Below the pieces are notes generated by a model. It was not told where the DNA came from. It ran no database searches and saw nothing but the letters and a program-made list of their open reading frames with translations. Below, one piece after another: positions 1-6,592 of a DNA stretch of 16,883 bases (its first letter is position 1; each line of letters starts with the position of its first letter). Both the position numbers and the translations under genes were made by a program. The DNA comes from JADHUC01 sp964617665 (GTDB taxonomy: Bacteria; Planctomycetota; Planctomycetia; Pirellulales; Pirellulaceae). Location: NCBI GenBank assembly GCA_964617665.1, contig CAZUAH010000295.1, positions 1-16,883 on the forward strand. The letters run 5' to 3'.

Positions 1-62
1 CCCGCGTGCTGGCAGATCTAGACGCAGCGGGAATCACGCTGAACAAAACGCCGGATCGTTAG
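1..62 (+). CDS. 3' tail of a plus-strand gene (partial, unidentified)
   Basis: Frame 3 is open from the window edge and ends with TAG at 60-62. It encodes about 19 residues, RVLADLDAAGITLNKTPDR. The composition is protein-like (Leu-Ala-Asp-Leu-Asp-Ala-Ala-Gly-Ile), while frame 1 stops at once. The pattern of a helix followed by A-G-I-x-L-x-x-T-P resembles the C-terminal end of cysteinyl-tRNA synthetases, but the usual GTxW ending is missing and the piece is too short to decide. The next gene is on the other strand and ends at 215, so the two are convergent. The 150 bases between them show no clear terminator. Confidence 0.35.
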   Translation, partial: RVLADLDAAGITLNKTPDR

Positions 63-214
63 GTGACAAAACGAGTTGCACAAAGCGAATACGATGGACC
101 TTCCAGCCCGTCAAACGCACGACAGACGTGAACGTCCGTTCTACAGGGCGGTCACGTCTTGTCACAGCTCCGTAGGACGTGGCGAACGGCGGGCGACGTG
201 TCAGGAGATTCACG

Positions 215-637
215 CTATTTTTTGAGTGGAACCGTAACGTCGTTTTCCCCCTCCTTGACCTCGATTGAAATATCGCTCGAAGCCTCGTCCCAGTACTTGG
301 CCGGTACCTCGCCGCCCATGGCGATTGGTTGCGGTTGCCCCATTTCTTCTTCGAGGGCTTTGGGTTCGAGATAGACCTTATAGGTCCCGACTGGCAAGGG
401 CGTTTCGATGCGGAACGTCCCGTCAGACTGAATTGGCGCCACTCCTCCCCTACCCGTATCGAGGCTGGTGAATACGACCGAAGCGTCCGCGTAGGGCGCG
501 TCATTCCAGGTCACGTTACCCTGCACCGTCCCCGTTGGCTCGGATTTGCCGCACCCGCCGCACACGAGACACAAGACCCCCGTCACAACTATTGCGCACC
601 AAGTCAGACTCTTTTTTCTTGATGGAACATCGGACAT
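215..637 (-). CDS. Small planctomycete lipoprotein, carboxypeptidase-regulatory-like fold
   Basis: 140 residues. The N-terminus has a basic stretch (RKK, residues 7-9), a hydrophobic core (about 12-26) and a Cys cluster ending at Cys29. Cys29 with Gly at -1 and -2 would be the lipidated residue, although Cys at -3 makes the lipobox atypical. The mature part reads GTVQGNVTWNDAPYADASVVF, followed by DGTFRIETPLPVGTYKVYL. This is the beta-sandwich repeat typical of carboxypeptidase regulatory-like/transthyretin-like domains in planctomycete lipoproteins. The start is supported by AAGGA at 644-648, six bases upstream. The gene lies 93 bp downstream of the DUF1559 gene on the same strand, a very common pairing in Planctomycetes, so the two are probably cotranscribed. 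It is presumably secreted and membrane-anchored. No enzymatic residues are evident and the biological role of this family is unknown. Confidence 0.85.
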   Translation of the reverse strand: MSDVPSRKKSLTWCAIVVTGVLCLVCGGCGKSEPTGTVQGNVTWNDAPYADASVVFTSLDTGRGGVAPIQSDGTFRIETPLPVGTYKVYLEPKALEEEMGQPQPIAMGGEVPAKYWDEASSDISIEVKEGENDVTVPLKK

Positions 638-730
638 GAGACATCCTTTCGTGAAAAACTCGCGCCGTCGGCTTTCGACCGATTCGCGAAGCGATATGGA
701 ACCTCGAAGGAAAGCCAGTGTAATTGCAGT

Positions 731-1729
731 CTAGTACTGATCCACGGACTCGCCGTCGTATCGGCATGCCACCCGTTTGAAGTTGGTGAAGTTGACGCTG
801 TCGCTAACAAAACGAACGCTACCGTCGCACAGCACAATCATGACTCCGCCCGGGTGTTCCGAGTTGAAGAGCAGGTTGTTTCGGTACATTAGCCGTGCTT
901 GGTGCGGGACAGCATTTGCGTTTGGGGCATCTTTGTACGAGTTGATGGCGTATCGGAGGCAAGACGTTCCTGTCTGCCACAGATCCCAGCAGTTCCCAGT
1001 CATGGGGTTGGGGTGCCTGGAGCCGTACCATGCACCGTAATAGTTCGACGTGGCGTTTATTTTTTGTACCGAAACGGTGCTGGATTGCTCTGCGACCATC
1101 AGGGTATTCGACGTGCCGTCCGTAACGTCCGCCATATTGAAGCACTCATTGGGGACCAACACGCCATTATTGCACGACCAACCATGGCCGCAGTCGCGGG
1201 TACCCCTAGTGGAACTCCCCCCAGGAACGGGCCGTGCGCAGCCTTGGTTTCCTACGTAGGTTGCGTTCATCGCATGCGAGTTGTTGAGGCCGCCAATTTC
1301 GGGAAGGACACTCGAAGGACACCGATAAGTGTCAAGAATCAACCGATCCAAGATTTTGTTGTCTAGGAGCCAGTTTCCGCCAGCGGCGCCGCCAGCCATG
1401 AAATGTGAAGTAGCCGTGAATGACAACTGATCGTGAACGGCCTTCTCCTCGATGAACGGTAGAATCAGCGCCCTCCAGTTCGAACCGTTGGACGGCCATT
1501 GTACGCGGAGGTTGAATGAACCCAAAGGATAGGTGCGGAAGGTATCGTGGTAGTTGTGCAACCCGATCCCAATCTGTTTCATGTTGTTGGAGCATTCGGT
1601 ACGACGAGCTGCCTCTCGTGCCGCCTGAATTGCTGGCAACAGGAGAGCGACCAGAATCCCAATAATGGCAATGACGACCAAGAGTTCGACGAGGGTGAAA
1701 CCTCGCCTTTTGGAAACACGCGAATTCAT
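731..1729 (-). CDS. DUF1559 protein, prepilin-type N-terminus and H-X9-DG C-terminus
   Basis: 332 residues. Residues 8-30 form a type IV pilin-like signal: basic KRRG, then FTLVELLVVIAIIGILVALL, with predicted peptidase cleavage after Gly10 and Glu at +5. The family signature LPAIQAAREAARR follows, then CSNNMKQIGIGLHNYHDTF. Near the C-terminus His292, nine residues, then Asp302-Gly303 (SVRFVSD) is the H-X9-DG motif. This architecture is the planctomycete-expanded DUF1559 (SBP_bac_10) family, thought to be pseudopilin-like surface or secretion proteins with no assigned function. The ATG at 1729 was chosen because AAGGAG lies six bases upstream and the pilin signal starts there. The frame stays open upstream to 2047, but that stretch has no family resemblance. 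A promoter is predicted at 2004-2032, which leaves a leader of about 270 nt. The lipoprotein gene follows 93 bp downstream. Confidence 0.95.
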   Translation of the reverse strand: MNSRVSKRRGFTLVELLVVIAIIGILVALLLPAIQAAREAARRTECSNNMKQIGIGLHNYHDTFRTYPLGSFNLRVQWPSNGSNWRALILPFIEEKAVHDQLSFTATSHFMAGGAAGGNWLLDNKILDRLILDTYRCPSSVLPEIGGLNNSHAMNATYVGNQGCARPVPGGSSTRGTRDCGHGWSCNNGVLVPNECFNMADVTDGTSNTLMVAEQSSTVSVQKINATSNYYGAWYGSRHPNPMTGNCWDLWQTGTSCLRYAINSYKDAPNANAVPHQARLMYRNNLLFNSEHPGGVMIVLCDGSVRFVSDSVNFTNFKRVACRYDGESVDQY

Positions 1730-2003
1730 GACACACTCCTTATGATGCAATGGAGTTTCAGACACTCGGCATCCGTTGCCGGATGGAGAGTTCACGGAAA
1801 CCAACGAGCAACCGACAAACCCGATTCTTTTACGAGCAAACAAACGCAGAAGTTCGGGGAACCAAAGGAATAAGGCGGGTTTTGTGCATCTATTTTTCCA
1901 AGGGGAGGCTAGGTTTGGGGGAGGGGCGCTTTCCAGATCGACGCCCTGAAGGCCAATAACGCATGGGCTGTGGCGACCCGAAAGAACGGCAGGGGCATGT
2001 AGT
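1730..2003 (-). promoter_or_regulatory. Long 5' leader of the DUF1559 gene with a hairpin
   Basis: About 270 nt separate the predicted transcription start (near 1997) from the start codon. The leader holds a hairpin at 1764-1791: ACTC pairs with GAGT and CATCCG with CGGATG, around a TTGC tetraloop and a symmetric 2x2 internal loop (GG/GA on the plus strand). It lies about 35 nt upstream of the start codon. I recognise no known riboswitch class. The rest of the leader, including a purine-rich stretch near 1900-1930 on the plus strand, shows no gene. Confidence 0.4.
1736..1741 (-). promoter_or_regulatory. Ribosome binding site deciding the DUF1559 start
   Basis: The minus strand reads AAGGAG, a spacer of TGTGTC, then ATG at 1729. 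This strong Shine-Dalgarno site rules out the 106-codon in-frame upstream extension. Confidence 0.8.
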
Positions 2004-2032
2004 ATTGTAGGTGAGGTGACCGGTGCCTGCAA
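2004..2032 (-). promoter_or_regulatory. Predicted sigma-70-type promoter of the DUF1559/lipoprotein unit
   Basis: On the minus strand, TTGCAG (2032-2027) is followed by a 17-base spacer and TACAAT (2009-2004), matching the consensus at 4/6 and 5/6. Transcription would start near 1997. It lies directly behind the acyltransferase stop codon. The -35 box is overlapped by an inverted repeat GCCTGC/GCAGGC (2025-2030 and 2038-2043). Confidence 0.5.
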
Positions 2033-2043
2033 GAGTAGCAGGC
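2025..2043. other. Inverted repeat after the acyltransferase stop, overlapping a -35 box
   Basis: GCCTGC (2025-2030) and GCAGGC (2038-2043) form a perfect 6-bp dyad around a 7-base loop, starting right behind the TGA at 2046-2044. No T-run follows on the minus strand, so it is not a canonical terminator. It covers most of the predicted -35 box at 2027-2032 and could be a weak terminator or an operator. Confidence 0.4.
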
Positions 2044-3060
2044 TCACGACTTGGTCGCGCTACGATATCCAACGGCCCAGGGGATATGTCCCTTGATGAC
2101 GGCCCCACAGGCGACGCACATGGTAACGGCGATCGCGGTATACAAGAGACTCCATGCGAGGCTCGTGTCTTTGAATGATTTGTCGAGGCCGAAGAGGAAC
2201 ATCGCCACGGCAGTCAGGAATCCGAAGGCGATGAGGTGCAGCGGGAAAATGACGATCGTATTCTCGGCGATCAGTCTGGATATCATGTTCTTGGGAATCA
2301 ACTGCGACAGGAAGACGACCGCCGAAATACCGACCAGAGCGTTGAAGTAGAACCATGCGGGGTTGCCCAACATGTTGATGCTCACGTCGACACCAGCATT
2401 CCGCTGAGCGGTCACGACCAACGCCACCACCAGCACCACAATGGCCAGCAGATTGATGCTTGTCCGCGTCTGCAGCTCGTTGCCCAAACACCGCTGGAAC
2501 GCATGTCCCAAAGCGAAGAAGGTCAGAACGCTCATTGCAACATCCAGACACCATGGAAGCCGGAAACCCAGGAGTGCGGGAAGGAACGGGCCTACGCAGC
2601 CTAATGCGACTACCGCGACGACGATTGCCGTAGTGTTCCTTAAACGCAGCACACCCCAGAACAGAAGCGTTACCGAAAACAGGCAAGCGAAGAACCACAG
2701 CACGACGTTCACGTACAGCATGTCCGCCGTGCCGTACAACGCGCCGGCAAATGGGGCGAGCCATGATTGCGATTCCACGACCTCATTCAACATCCACCGA
2801 CGTGCCAACCAGTAAACATAAGACACGCACCAGAAGGCCAGATAGGGAATGCCCAGCGACGTGACGTTTCGCTTCAGGAAACCTCCAAACGGAAACGCAA
2901 AGTAACGCTCTTTAGCCAAACAACCCGCAAGGAAGAAGAACAGGGGCATGACAAAGCTGTGCAGCAACACCAGCGATTTTTCATCAATCGCGTTGGTGTG
3001 TCCCCACACTACGAGGACCATCGCAAAAGCCTTGGCGTTATCGACCCAGTTGATTCGCAT
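2044..3060 (-). CDS. Acyltransferase-3 family integral membrane protein (fucose-4-O-acetylase-like)
   Basis: 338 residues and very hydrophobic, with around ten membrane helices. The N-terminus reads NWVDNAKAFAMVLVVWGHTN, the first-helix signature of acyltransferase family 3, with the essential His at about residue 21. HSFVMPLFFFLAGCL and then FLKRNVTSLGIPYLAFW follow, matching the family's FFxSG and KR-x-x-x-L-x-x-PY blocks. The wording D-N-A-K near the start and HSF-MPLFFFL is closest to the fucose-4-O-acetylase-related branch, which transfers acyl groups to sugars at the cytoplasmic membrane. The substrate cannot be told from sequence. ATG codons at 3063 and 3060 are both possible; neither has a good Shine-Dalgarno site of its own. 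A strong site 35 bases upstream serves a short leader ORF instead. No polysaccharide genes lie next to it. Confidence 0.85.
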   Translation of the reverse strand: MRINWVDNAKAFAMVLVVWGHTNAIDEKSLVLLHSFVMPLFFFLAGCLAKERYFAFPFGGFLKRNVTSLGIPYLAFWCVSYVYWLARRWMLNEVVESQSWLAPFAGALYGTADMLYVNVVLWFFACLFSVTLLFWGVLRLRNTTAIVVAVVALGCVGPFLPALLGFRLPWCLDVAMSVLTFFALGHAFQRCLGNELQTRTSINLLAIVVLVVALVVTAQRNAGVDVSINMLGNPAWFYFNALVGISAVVFLSQLIPKNMISRLIAENTIVIFPLHLIAFGFLTAVAMFLFGLDKSFKDTSLAWSLLYTAIAVTMCVACGAVIKGHIPWAVGYRSATKS

Positions 3061-3092
3061 CATTCTATTTCCGACAGGCCCATCGGACTCAC
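3060..3092 (-). CDS. Possible 10-codon leader ORF coupled to the acyltransferase
   Basis: On the minus strand, GGAAGGAG (3104-3097) precedes by four bases a GTG at 3092. This opens a frame of 10 codons (MSPMGLSEIE) whose TGA at 3062-3060 overlaps the tandem ATGATG start of the acyltransferase. The acyltransferase has no strong ribosome binding site of its own, so translation could be coupled through the stop/start overlap. No charged-residue run or hairpin typical of amino acid attenuators is seen. It could also be chance. Confidence 0.35.
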   Translation of the reverse strand: MSPMGLSEIE

Positions 3093-3289
3093 GAAACTCC
3101 TTCCCCCACAATAGCCTAGGTTGCCGCGACCCTTGTGCAACTATTCCGGCAGCCGGTTTCTGTTGGCCACGCGGCGAATTCACTACTTGTGCTCGGTGGT
3201 CTGAGGTCGCCGCTGGCGCATTCGGTATGACCCGCAGTATCACGACGAATATCGGCTGGCTGAGTCTGCACGGTCTGAGGTAGTCGATT
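3093..3289. other. Intergenic stretch upstream of the acyltransferase, nothing firm
   Basis: Apart from the Shine-Dalgarno-like GGAAGGAG at 3097-3104 I see no gene here. A weak TTGCAC box with a poor -10 (TAGGCT) 16 bases later on the minus strand is too far from consensus to call a promoter. Confidence 0.4.
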
Positions 3290-3422
3290 GTCTATCGATC
3301 AATGTCAGATTTGGTGGCCGGGGCTGGACTGAGCGTCAGCGAGGGAAGCCCCGGGGTTTCGGGCTTACGCCCTCCAACCCCGGCCACCCTGGCCTCAATC
3401 TACCTGACAAGTATCGATAGAC
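3290..3422. repeat. Quasi-palindromic MITE/REP-like element with GATT flanks
   Basis: The ends are perfect 10-bp inverted repeats, GTCTATCGAT (3290-3299) and ATCGATAGAC (3413-3422). They are flanked on both sides by the direct repeat GATT (3286-3289 and 3423-3426), like a target-site duplication. Inside, TGTCAG (3303-3308) pairs with CTGACA (3404-3409). GGTGGCCGGGGCTGG (3313-3327) pairs with 3374-3388 at 14 of 15 positions. GAGGGAAGCCC (3341-3351) pairs with GGGCTT and CCCTC (3361-3374) around a small bulge. It encodes no protein, and its right end touches the stop codon of the next gene (3429-3431). GC-rich intergenic palindromes of this wording seem familiar to me from planctomycete genomes; that is memory, not a search. 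It may also end transcription. Confidence 0.7.
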
Positions 3423-3428
3423 GATTCA

Positions 3429-4367
3429 CTAGTTGATGGCCAAGCCCGTCAACGGCGGTGTATCGGGCACGTAGAAGGACACCGATTGGCTCTCTTGCCC
3501 TGGCCCTGGGAAACGCGCGAAGAATGTCACGGACTTGCCGCCGGGCACGGTCGTAAAGGCTGCATCCGATGCTGTGGGGATCCCATCTGCATCACGATGT
3601 ACCGAGTACTCTGTCCGTGTGGCGTCGTCCACTAAGTAGACACGTAATGGGAGCTCGCGAGCCTGCTGGCTATCGAAAAGCTGGATGGTTTGACCGGTCG
3701 GATTGCGGTATCGCCAACGGACCTCGACCAGATCCTCCGATGTTCGTCGCAGACTCTCTACCTCCACAAACAGCCCATTGTTGTGGTGTTCGGCGGCAAG
3801 CGAATCCTCCGGCAACTCGGCACTGGATGGTGGCTCGCTAGACGCGATCGCCAGATCCTCCATGGGCAGCAGCAGCCCTGGCACGAAGAACGCGGTGTGC
3901 GAGTTTTCGGCTGGCACGTCGAACTTCGCCCAGAACAACGCCGAATTGCCCGGCGAAACGTCTGTCCAGGGGATTTCCGATGCCAAGCGTCTCTTTTCGG
4001 CGAGCACTACGGGTGCATATTTATGGCCGCCACTGCTGCAGTATAGACCAGCGACCAACGCCGCGCCTCGGTCGTTGCTGCAAAGGTTGATCGTCTGTTC
4101 ACTCGGGTTGCGATATCGCCAACGAACCTCGACGAATCCATCGGCCGTTCGTGCAACTCGCATCACCTCGGCAATCAGGCCACTCTGCAATTCCTCGGAG
4201 GCCAATGCGCCCGACTGCTGATCGGGTTCCGGCTGGCTTTCGACCGGTGGCGGTGTACGAGAATCCGTCTCTGAACTCGATTCCGGTTGCCTGAAAAAAC
4301 ACAGGTAGATGAGCAGCCCAATGAAGATCAACAAGAGAATGATGATGAGCAAATGGGAACGTTTCAT
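3429..4367 (-). CDS. Membrane-anchored protein with two tandem beta-sandwich-like repeats
   Basis: 312 residues, function unknown. Residues 5-24 are a single hydrophobic helix after a short basic N-terminus (MKR), probably an uncleaved anchor or signal. Residues 28-60 are a Pro/Glu/Ser-rich linker. Two homologous units follow, about 64-175 and 199-312, each carrying the block VEVRWRYRNP-x-x-Q-T-I (residues 79-93 and 214-228) and ending with F-V-P/Y-V-P and L-A-I. The spacing between equivalent residues is 135. The alternating pattern suggests an immunoglobulin-like or DUF4352-like extracytoplasmic fold. The start at 4367 is fixed by AGGAGG at 4375-4380, seven bases upstream. It lies 111 bp downstream of the DUF1579-like gene on the same strand and is followed directly by the palindromic element. 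Confidence 0.8.
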   Translation of the reverse strand: MKRSHLLIIILLLIFIGLLIYLCFFRQPESSSETDSRTPPPVESQPEPDQQSGALASEELQSGLIAEVMRVARTADGFVEVRWRYRNPSEQTINLCSNDRGAALVAGLYCSSGGHKYAPVVLAEKRRLASEIPWTDVSPGNSALFWAKFDVPAENSHTAFFVPGLLLPMEDLAIASSEPPSSAELPEDSLAAEHHNNGLFVEVESLRRTSEDLVEVRWRYRNPTGQTIQLFDSQQARELPLRVYLVDDATRTEYSVHRDADGIPTASDAAFTTVPGGKSVTFFARFPGPGQESQSVSFYVPDTPPLTGLAIN

Positions 4368-4374
4368 TACAGCG

Positions 4375-4380
4375 CCTCCT
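4375..4380 (-). promoter_or_regulatory. Ribosome binding site deciding the start at 4367
   Basis: The minus strand reads AGGAGG, seven spacer bases, then ATG. This perfect Shine-Dalgarno site supports the MKRS start over the upstream in-frame start at 4442. Confidence 0.8.
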
Positions 4381-4478
4381 ATCCATCTGTAACGAAGTGA
4401 CAATTCAGCAGAAGGTGAGAAGATGCGTACCCACTGCAGCATCCGCTGACGCGTTGTGCGGAACGGCGTACATGGTAC

Positions 4479-5339
4479 TCATCGAGCCGGCATATGCCAA
4501 GACACCGCTGGTCCAACGGTGTTGCCTGCGGAATCAAACCACCAGTAGGCCGGTCCGGATTTCTTCGGGTTCCAGCCGACGAGCATTTGGGCCCTGTCTT
4601 TGCCTAAGGGAGTGTCCAATTGAAGGATCGTGTGTTGGAGTGTCCAATGACAGGTGGCGCGCCAGGGTTGCGTCTTCGTCCAGTTGGTCCACTGACGGAT
4701 CTCCTCTTCCACCGGTTTCAGTTCCTTCCTGGGAGCACCGCCGTCCTCCTTCGGTAGATCGGGGAGTTGTTGGATACGTGTCGCTTCGCCTCTGTAGAGG
4801 TCTGGTTCCTTTTTCCCGCGGTTGCGAATGAGTACCTCGTACGTCCACTTGTCTCGGCCCGCGAACGCCACGGTACCTTCATGCAGTTTCTTCTTCCCGT
4901 CGTGAGTTATCTCGCACCCTTCAAAAGTGATTCTGCCATCCCGAGCGAGCCCGGTTGCAAGGACGTAACTTCCATCCGAGTAGAATGTCCAGGCCGCGAG
5001 TCTGCGTTTGCCGGAGTCCCAGCCGACTAATTGCCTCCGCGTTGATGTGATGTCATTGCGGGTATTCAGGAACGTCTGGTTGAGTTCCAGGAATCGCCCT
5101 TCGAGCACCCATTTGCAGGACGTGTAGAAGATAATGGGCTCTCCGCCAGCTGTCCCTTTTCCAGTCCAATCACCGACAAAGCCGGAAAGTTGTTCGAGTT
5201 CCTTGGGGATAGGTGCTTTCTCGTTTGGATTGCGAGCGTCCTCCTGTGCGACAGCAGGCGATACGGTGAGAACAATGGCAGCCAAACTGCAAATGATTGC
5301 ACGCTTTCGGAGCTGTCCGAGCTGCGCGCCGACCAACAT
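4479..5339 (-). CDS. Exported DUF1579-like protein with a partial second repeat
   Basis: 286 residues from the chosen ATG. The N-terminus has RKR at 11-13, a hydrophobic core (about 14-29) and a likely signal-peptidase site at AVA-QE (29-33). LEQLSGFVGDWTGKG (48-62) is the opening of DUF1579/lipocalin-like planctomycete proteins. RRQLVGWDSGKRRLAAWTFYSDG (101-123) is echoed by RAQMLVGWNPKKSGPAYWWFDSAG (249-272). This indicates two related halves, the second ending early at MPAR. The start is uncertain: ATG 5339, ATG 5366 and a TTG at 5474 are all in frame and none has a Shine-Dalgarno site. 5339 gives the most normal signal peptide. The function is unknown; related small proteins are often annotated only as DUF1579 and presumed periplasmic. 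An intrinsic terminator separates it from the upstream operon, so it should have its own promoter, which I could not locate. Confidence 0.75.
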   Translation of the reverse strand: MLVGAQLGQLRKRAIICSLAAIVLTVSPAVAQEDARNPNEKAPIPKELEQLSGFVGDWTGKGTAGGEPIIFYTSCKWVLEGRFLELNQTFLNTRNDITSTRRQLVGWDSGKRRLAAWTFYSDGSYVLATGLARDGRITFEGCEITHDGKKKLHEGTVAFAGRDKWTYEVLIRNRGKKEPDLYRGEATRIQQLPDLPKEDGGAPRKELKPVEEEIRQWTNWTKTQPWRATCHWTLQHTILQLDTPLGKDRAQMLVGWNPKKSGPAYWWFDSAGNTVGPAVSWHMPAR

Positions 5340-5539
5340 TGGAAGAGTAGAACGAGCAGGATACATGGAATAGTTCAGCGCTGGTGGGTGGAACACCGCA
5401 GCACGCATGCCGCAACCTGCGGGCGCACCATATGCACATTCCAAGCCGGTTGTATAGCGTCTTGGTGGGATCAAAGGGTCGTCTTACCCTTGAGATGACT
5501 TTTCCCGCCGCAAAGTTCCCGTCTGCCGCCCAACTTGAG

Positions 5540-5561
5540 AAAAAGCCCAGGCAGCCTGCCT
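5540..5561 (-). terminator. Intrinsic terminator of the ubiA-pgsA-CPBP operon
   Basis: On the minus strand AGGCA-GGC-TGCCT (5561-5549) forms a compact hairpin, followed by GGGC and TTTTT (5544-5540). The stop codon TAG (5562-5560) overlaps the first bases of the stem. Confidence 0.65.
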
Positions 5562-6567
5562 ATAGTCTGTAGATCTCCATCGTCAAAGCACCGAGGCTGC
5601 AGGCGTTTAGAAGGAAATGGACCACAATGCATGGGAGGATGCGGTGCGTGCGCTGATAGAGGTAACCGAGGCCGAGCGCGAGCAGGAATAGCGGAATTGG
5701 GTCTGGCCCATGCGATGCATGCATCGCGGCGAAGAATGCCGCGCTGACAACGATCGGAACGGGAAGAATCGGTCCCTTGCCGTCGTGCGCGGGAAAATCG
5801 AGGGACGCCTTCTCGCCTTTTTCCGCGACGCTGGCCACCTTCGGGGACGCATACGGATTATCGTCTCGTTCGACTTGGTACGCGTCTTCACGTTCGCTGC
5901 CGCCGATTAGTTCGGCGAATGGTACGCTCGGGAGCCGTCTGCCGATCGCAATTGCCTTTTCCAGCCATCCCTGCACGAGCACTCGAAAGAAGTACTCCTC
6001 AGCGACGGGTGCGACAAGAACCGCCGAGAAGCCACTGACCGCCAGAAACGCAGGGTCGGGATTCTCCTTCAGAAGTTCAATCAGCGGGTGTTGCGATGAG
6101 AACCACTGGACTAAGACCATTTGCACCGCGTAAACCAGCGGCGCCAGCATCACAAACGCATTCACGCCCAATCGAATGTCGGCGGCAAGTTGCCGCCCTA
6201 CGATGCCCATGTCATCCAAGTGGGCGAGAGTGCGAAGCTTGATCACAGCAAACGAGATGGCTGCGGTAAGCAGACTGGATACCGCCCCCGACAGCAGTAC
6301 GGCGGCGCGCGCGTTCGGCGCCATTTTGACAAGGTCTAGCGCCAGATCGATATTGAATGAATGACGGAGAATCAGGAGCGCGACGCCCTGAAGCGAAAAA
6401 AAGACGAAGACCGTGAAGACCACATCCAACAGTCCCCATGGAACCGGACGACGCGGTTCCAGCGGCAAGATGCTCTCGCCCACTCGCCATCTATGCAGCG
6501 CACGCGTCCATCCCCAGACGCACGCAAGTAAGACCGTCAAGACAACTGCTGCTGCAACAGACTTCAT
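5560..6567 (-). CDS. CPBP-family intramembrane glutamic metalloprotease
   Basis: 335 residues with about seven hydrophobic segments. All three motifs of the CAAX-protease/bacteriocin-processing (CPBP, Abi) family are present: EEYFFR (E190, E191, R195), F279-x-x-x-H283 and H317-x-x-x-N321. These form the membrane-embedded active site. The family includes Rce1-type CAAX proteases and immunity proteins; bacterial substrates are mostly unknown. Between the first and second motif lies a hydrophilic insert of about 60 residues (205-268) rich in charges and containing DNPYASP (236-242). That is longer than the short loop usual here. The start ATG at 6567 is the only good candidate, with no clear Shine-Dalgarno site. 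It lies 25 bp behind pgsA and is the last gene of the operon. Confidence 0.9.
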   Translation of the reverse strand: MKSVAAAVVLTVLLACVWGWTRALHRWRVGESILPLEPRRPVPWGLLDVVFTVFVFFSLQGVALLILRHSFNIDLALDLVKMAPNARAAVLLSGAVSSLLTAAISFAVIKLRTLAHLDDMGIVGRQLAADIRLGVNAFVMLAPLVYAVQMVLVQWFSSQHPLIELLKENPDPAFLAVSGFSAVLVAPVAEEYFFRVLVQGWLEKAIAIGRRLPSVPFAELIGGSEREDAYQVERDDNPYASPKVASVAEKGEKASLDFPAHDGKGPILPVPIVVSAAFFAAMHASHGPDPIPLFLLALGLGYLYQRTHRILPCIVVHFLLNACSLGALTMEIYRL

Positions 6568-6592
6568 CAGGGCGTAACATCCCGTGTCTTGC

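Noticed and set aside
34..504. 156-codon minus-strand frame over the window start and the lipoprotein gene
   Set aside because: It overlaps the lipoprotein, which has a lipobox and a ribosome binding site, and its Arg/Ser-rich content is typical of an out-of-frame reading.
899..1366. 155-codon open frame antisense to the DUF1559 gene
   Set aside because: It lies wholly inside a well-supported gene, has no start signal and its residue composition is that of a shadow frame.
1730..2047. In-frame 106-codon upstream extension of the DUF1559 gene, starting with a GTG that overlaps the acyltransferase stop
   Set aside because: The pilin-type signal begins at 1729 behind a near-perfect ribosome binding site, and the extension has no resemblance to anything and covers the predicted promoter.
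2060..2764. 234-codon minus-strand frame inside the acyltransferase gene
   Set aside because: It is the +1 shadow of a clear membrane protein, Arg-rich and without a family signature.
5340..5474. Upstream extension of the DUF1579-like gene to a TTG at 5474
   Set aside because: It would put more than 55 residues before the signal-peptide core, with no ribosome binding site.
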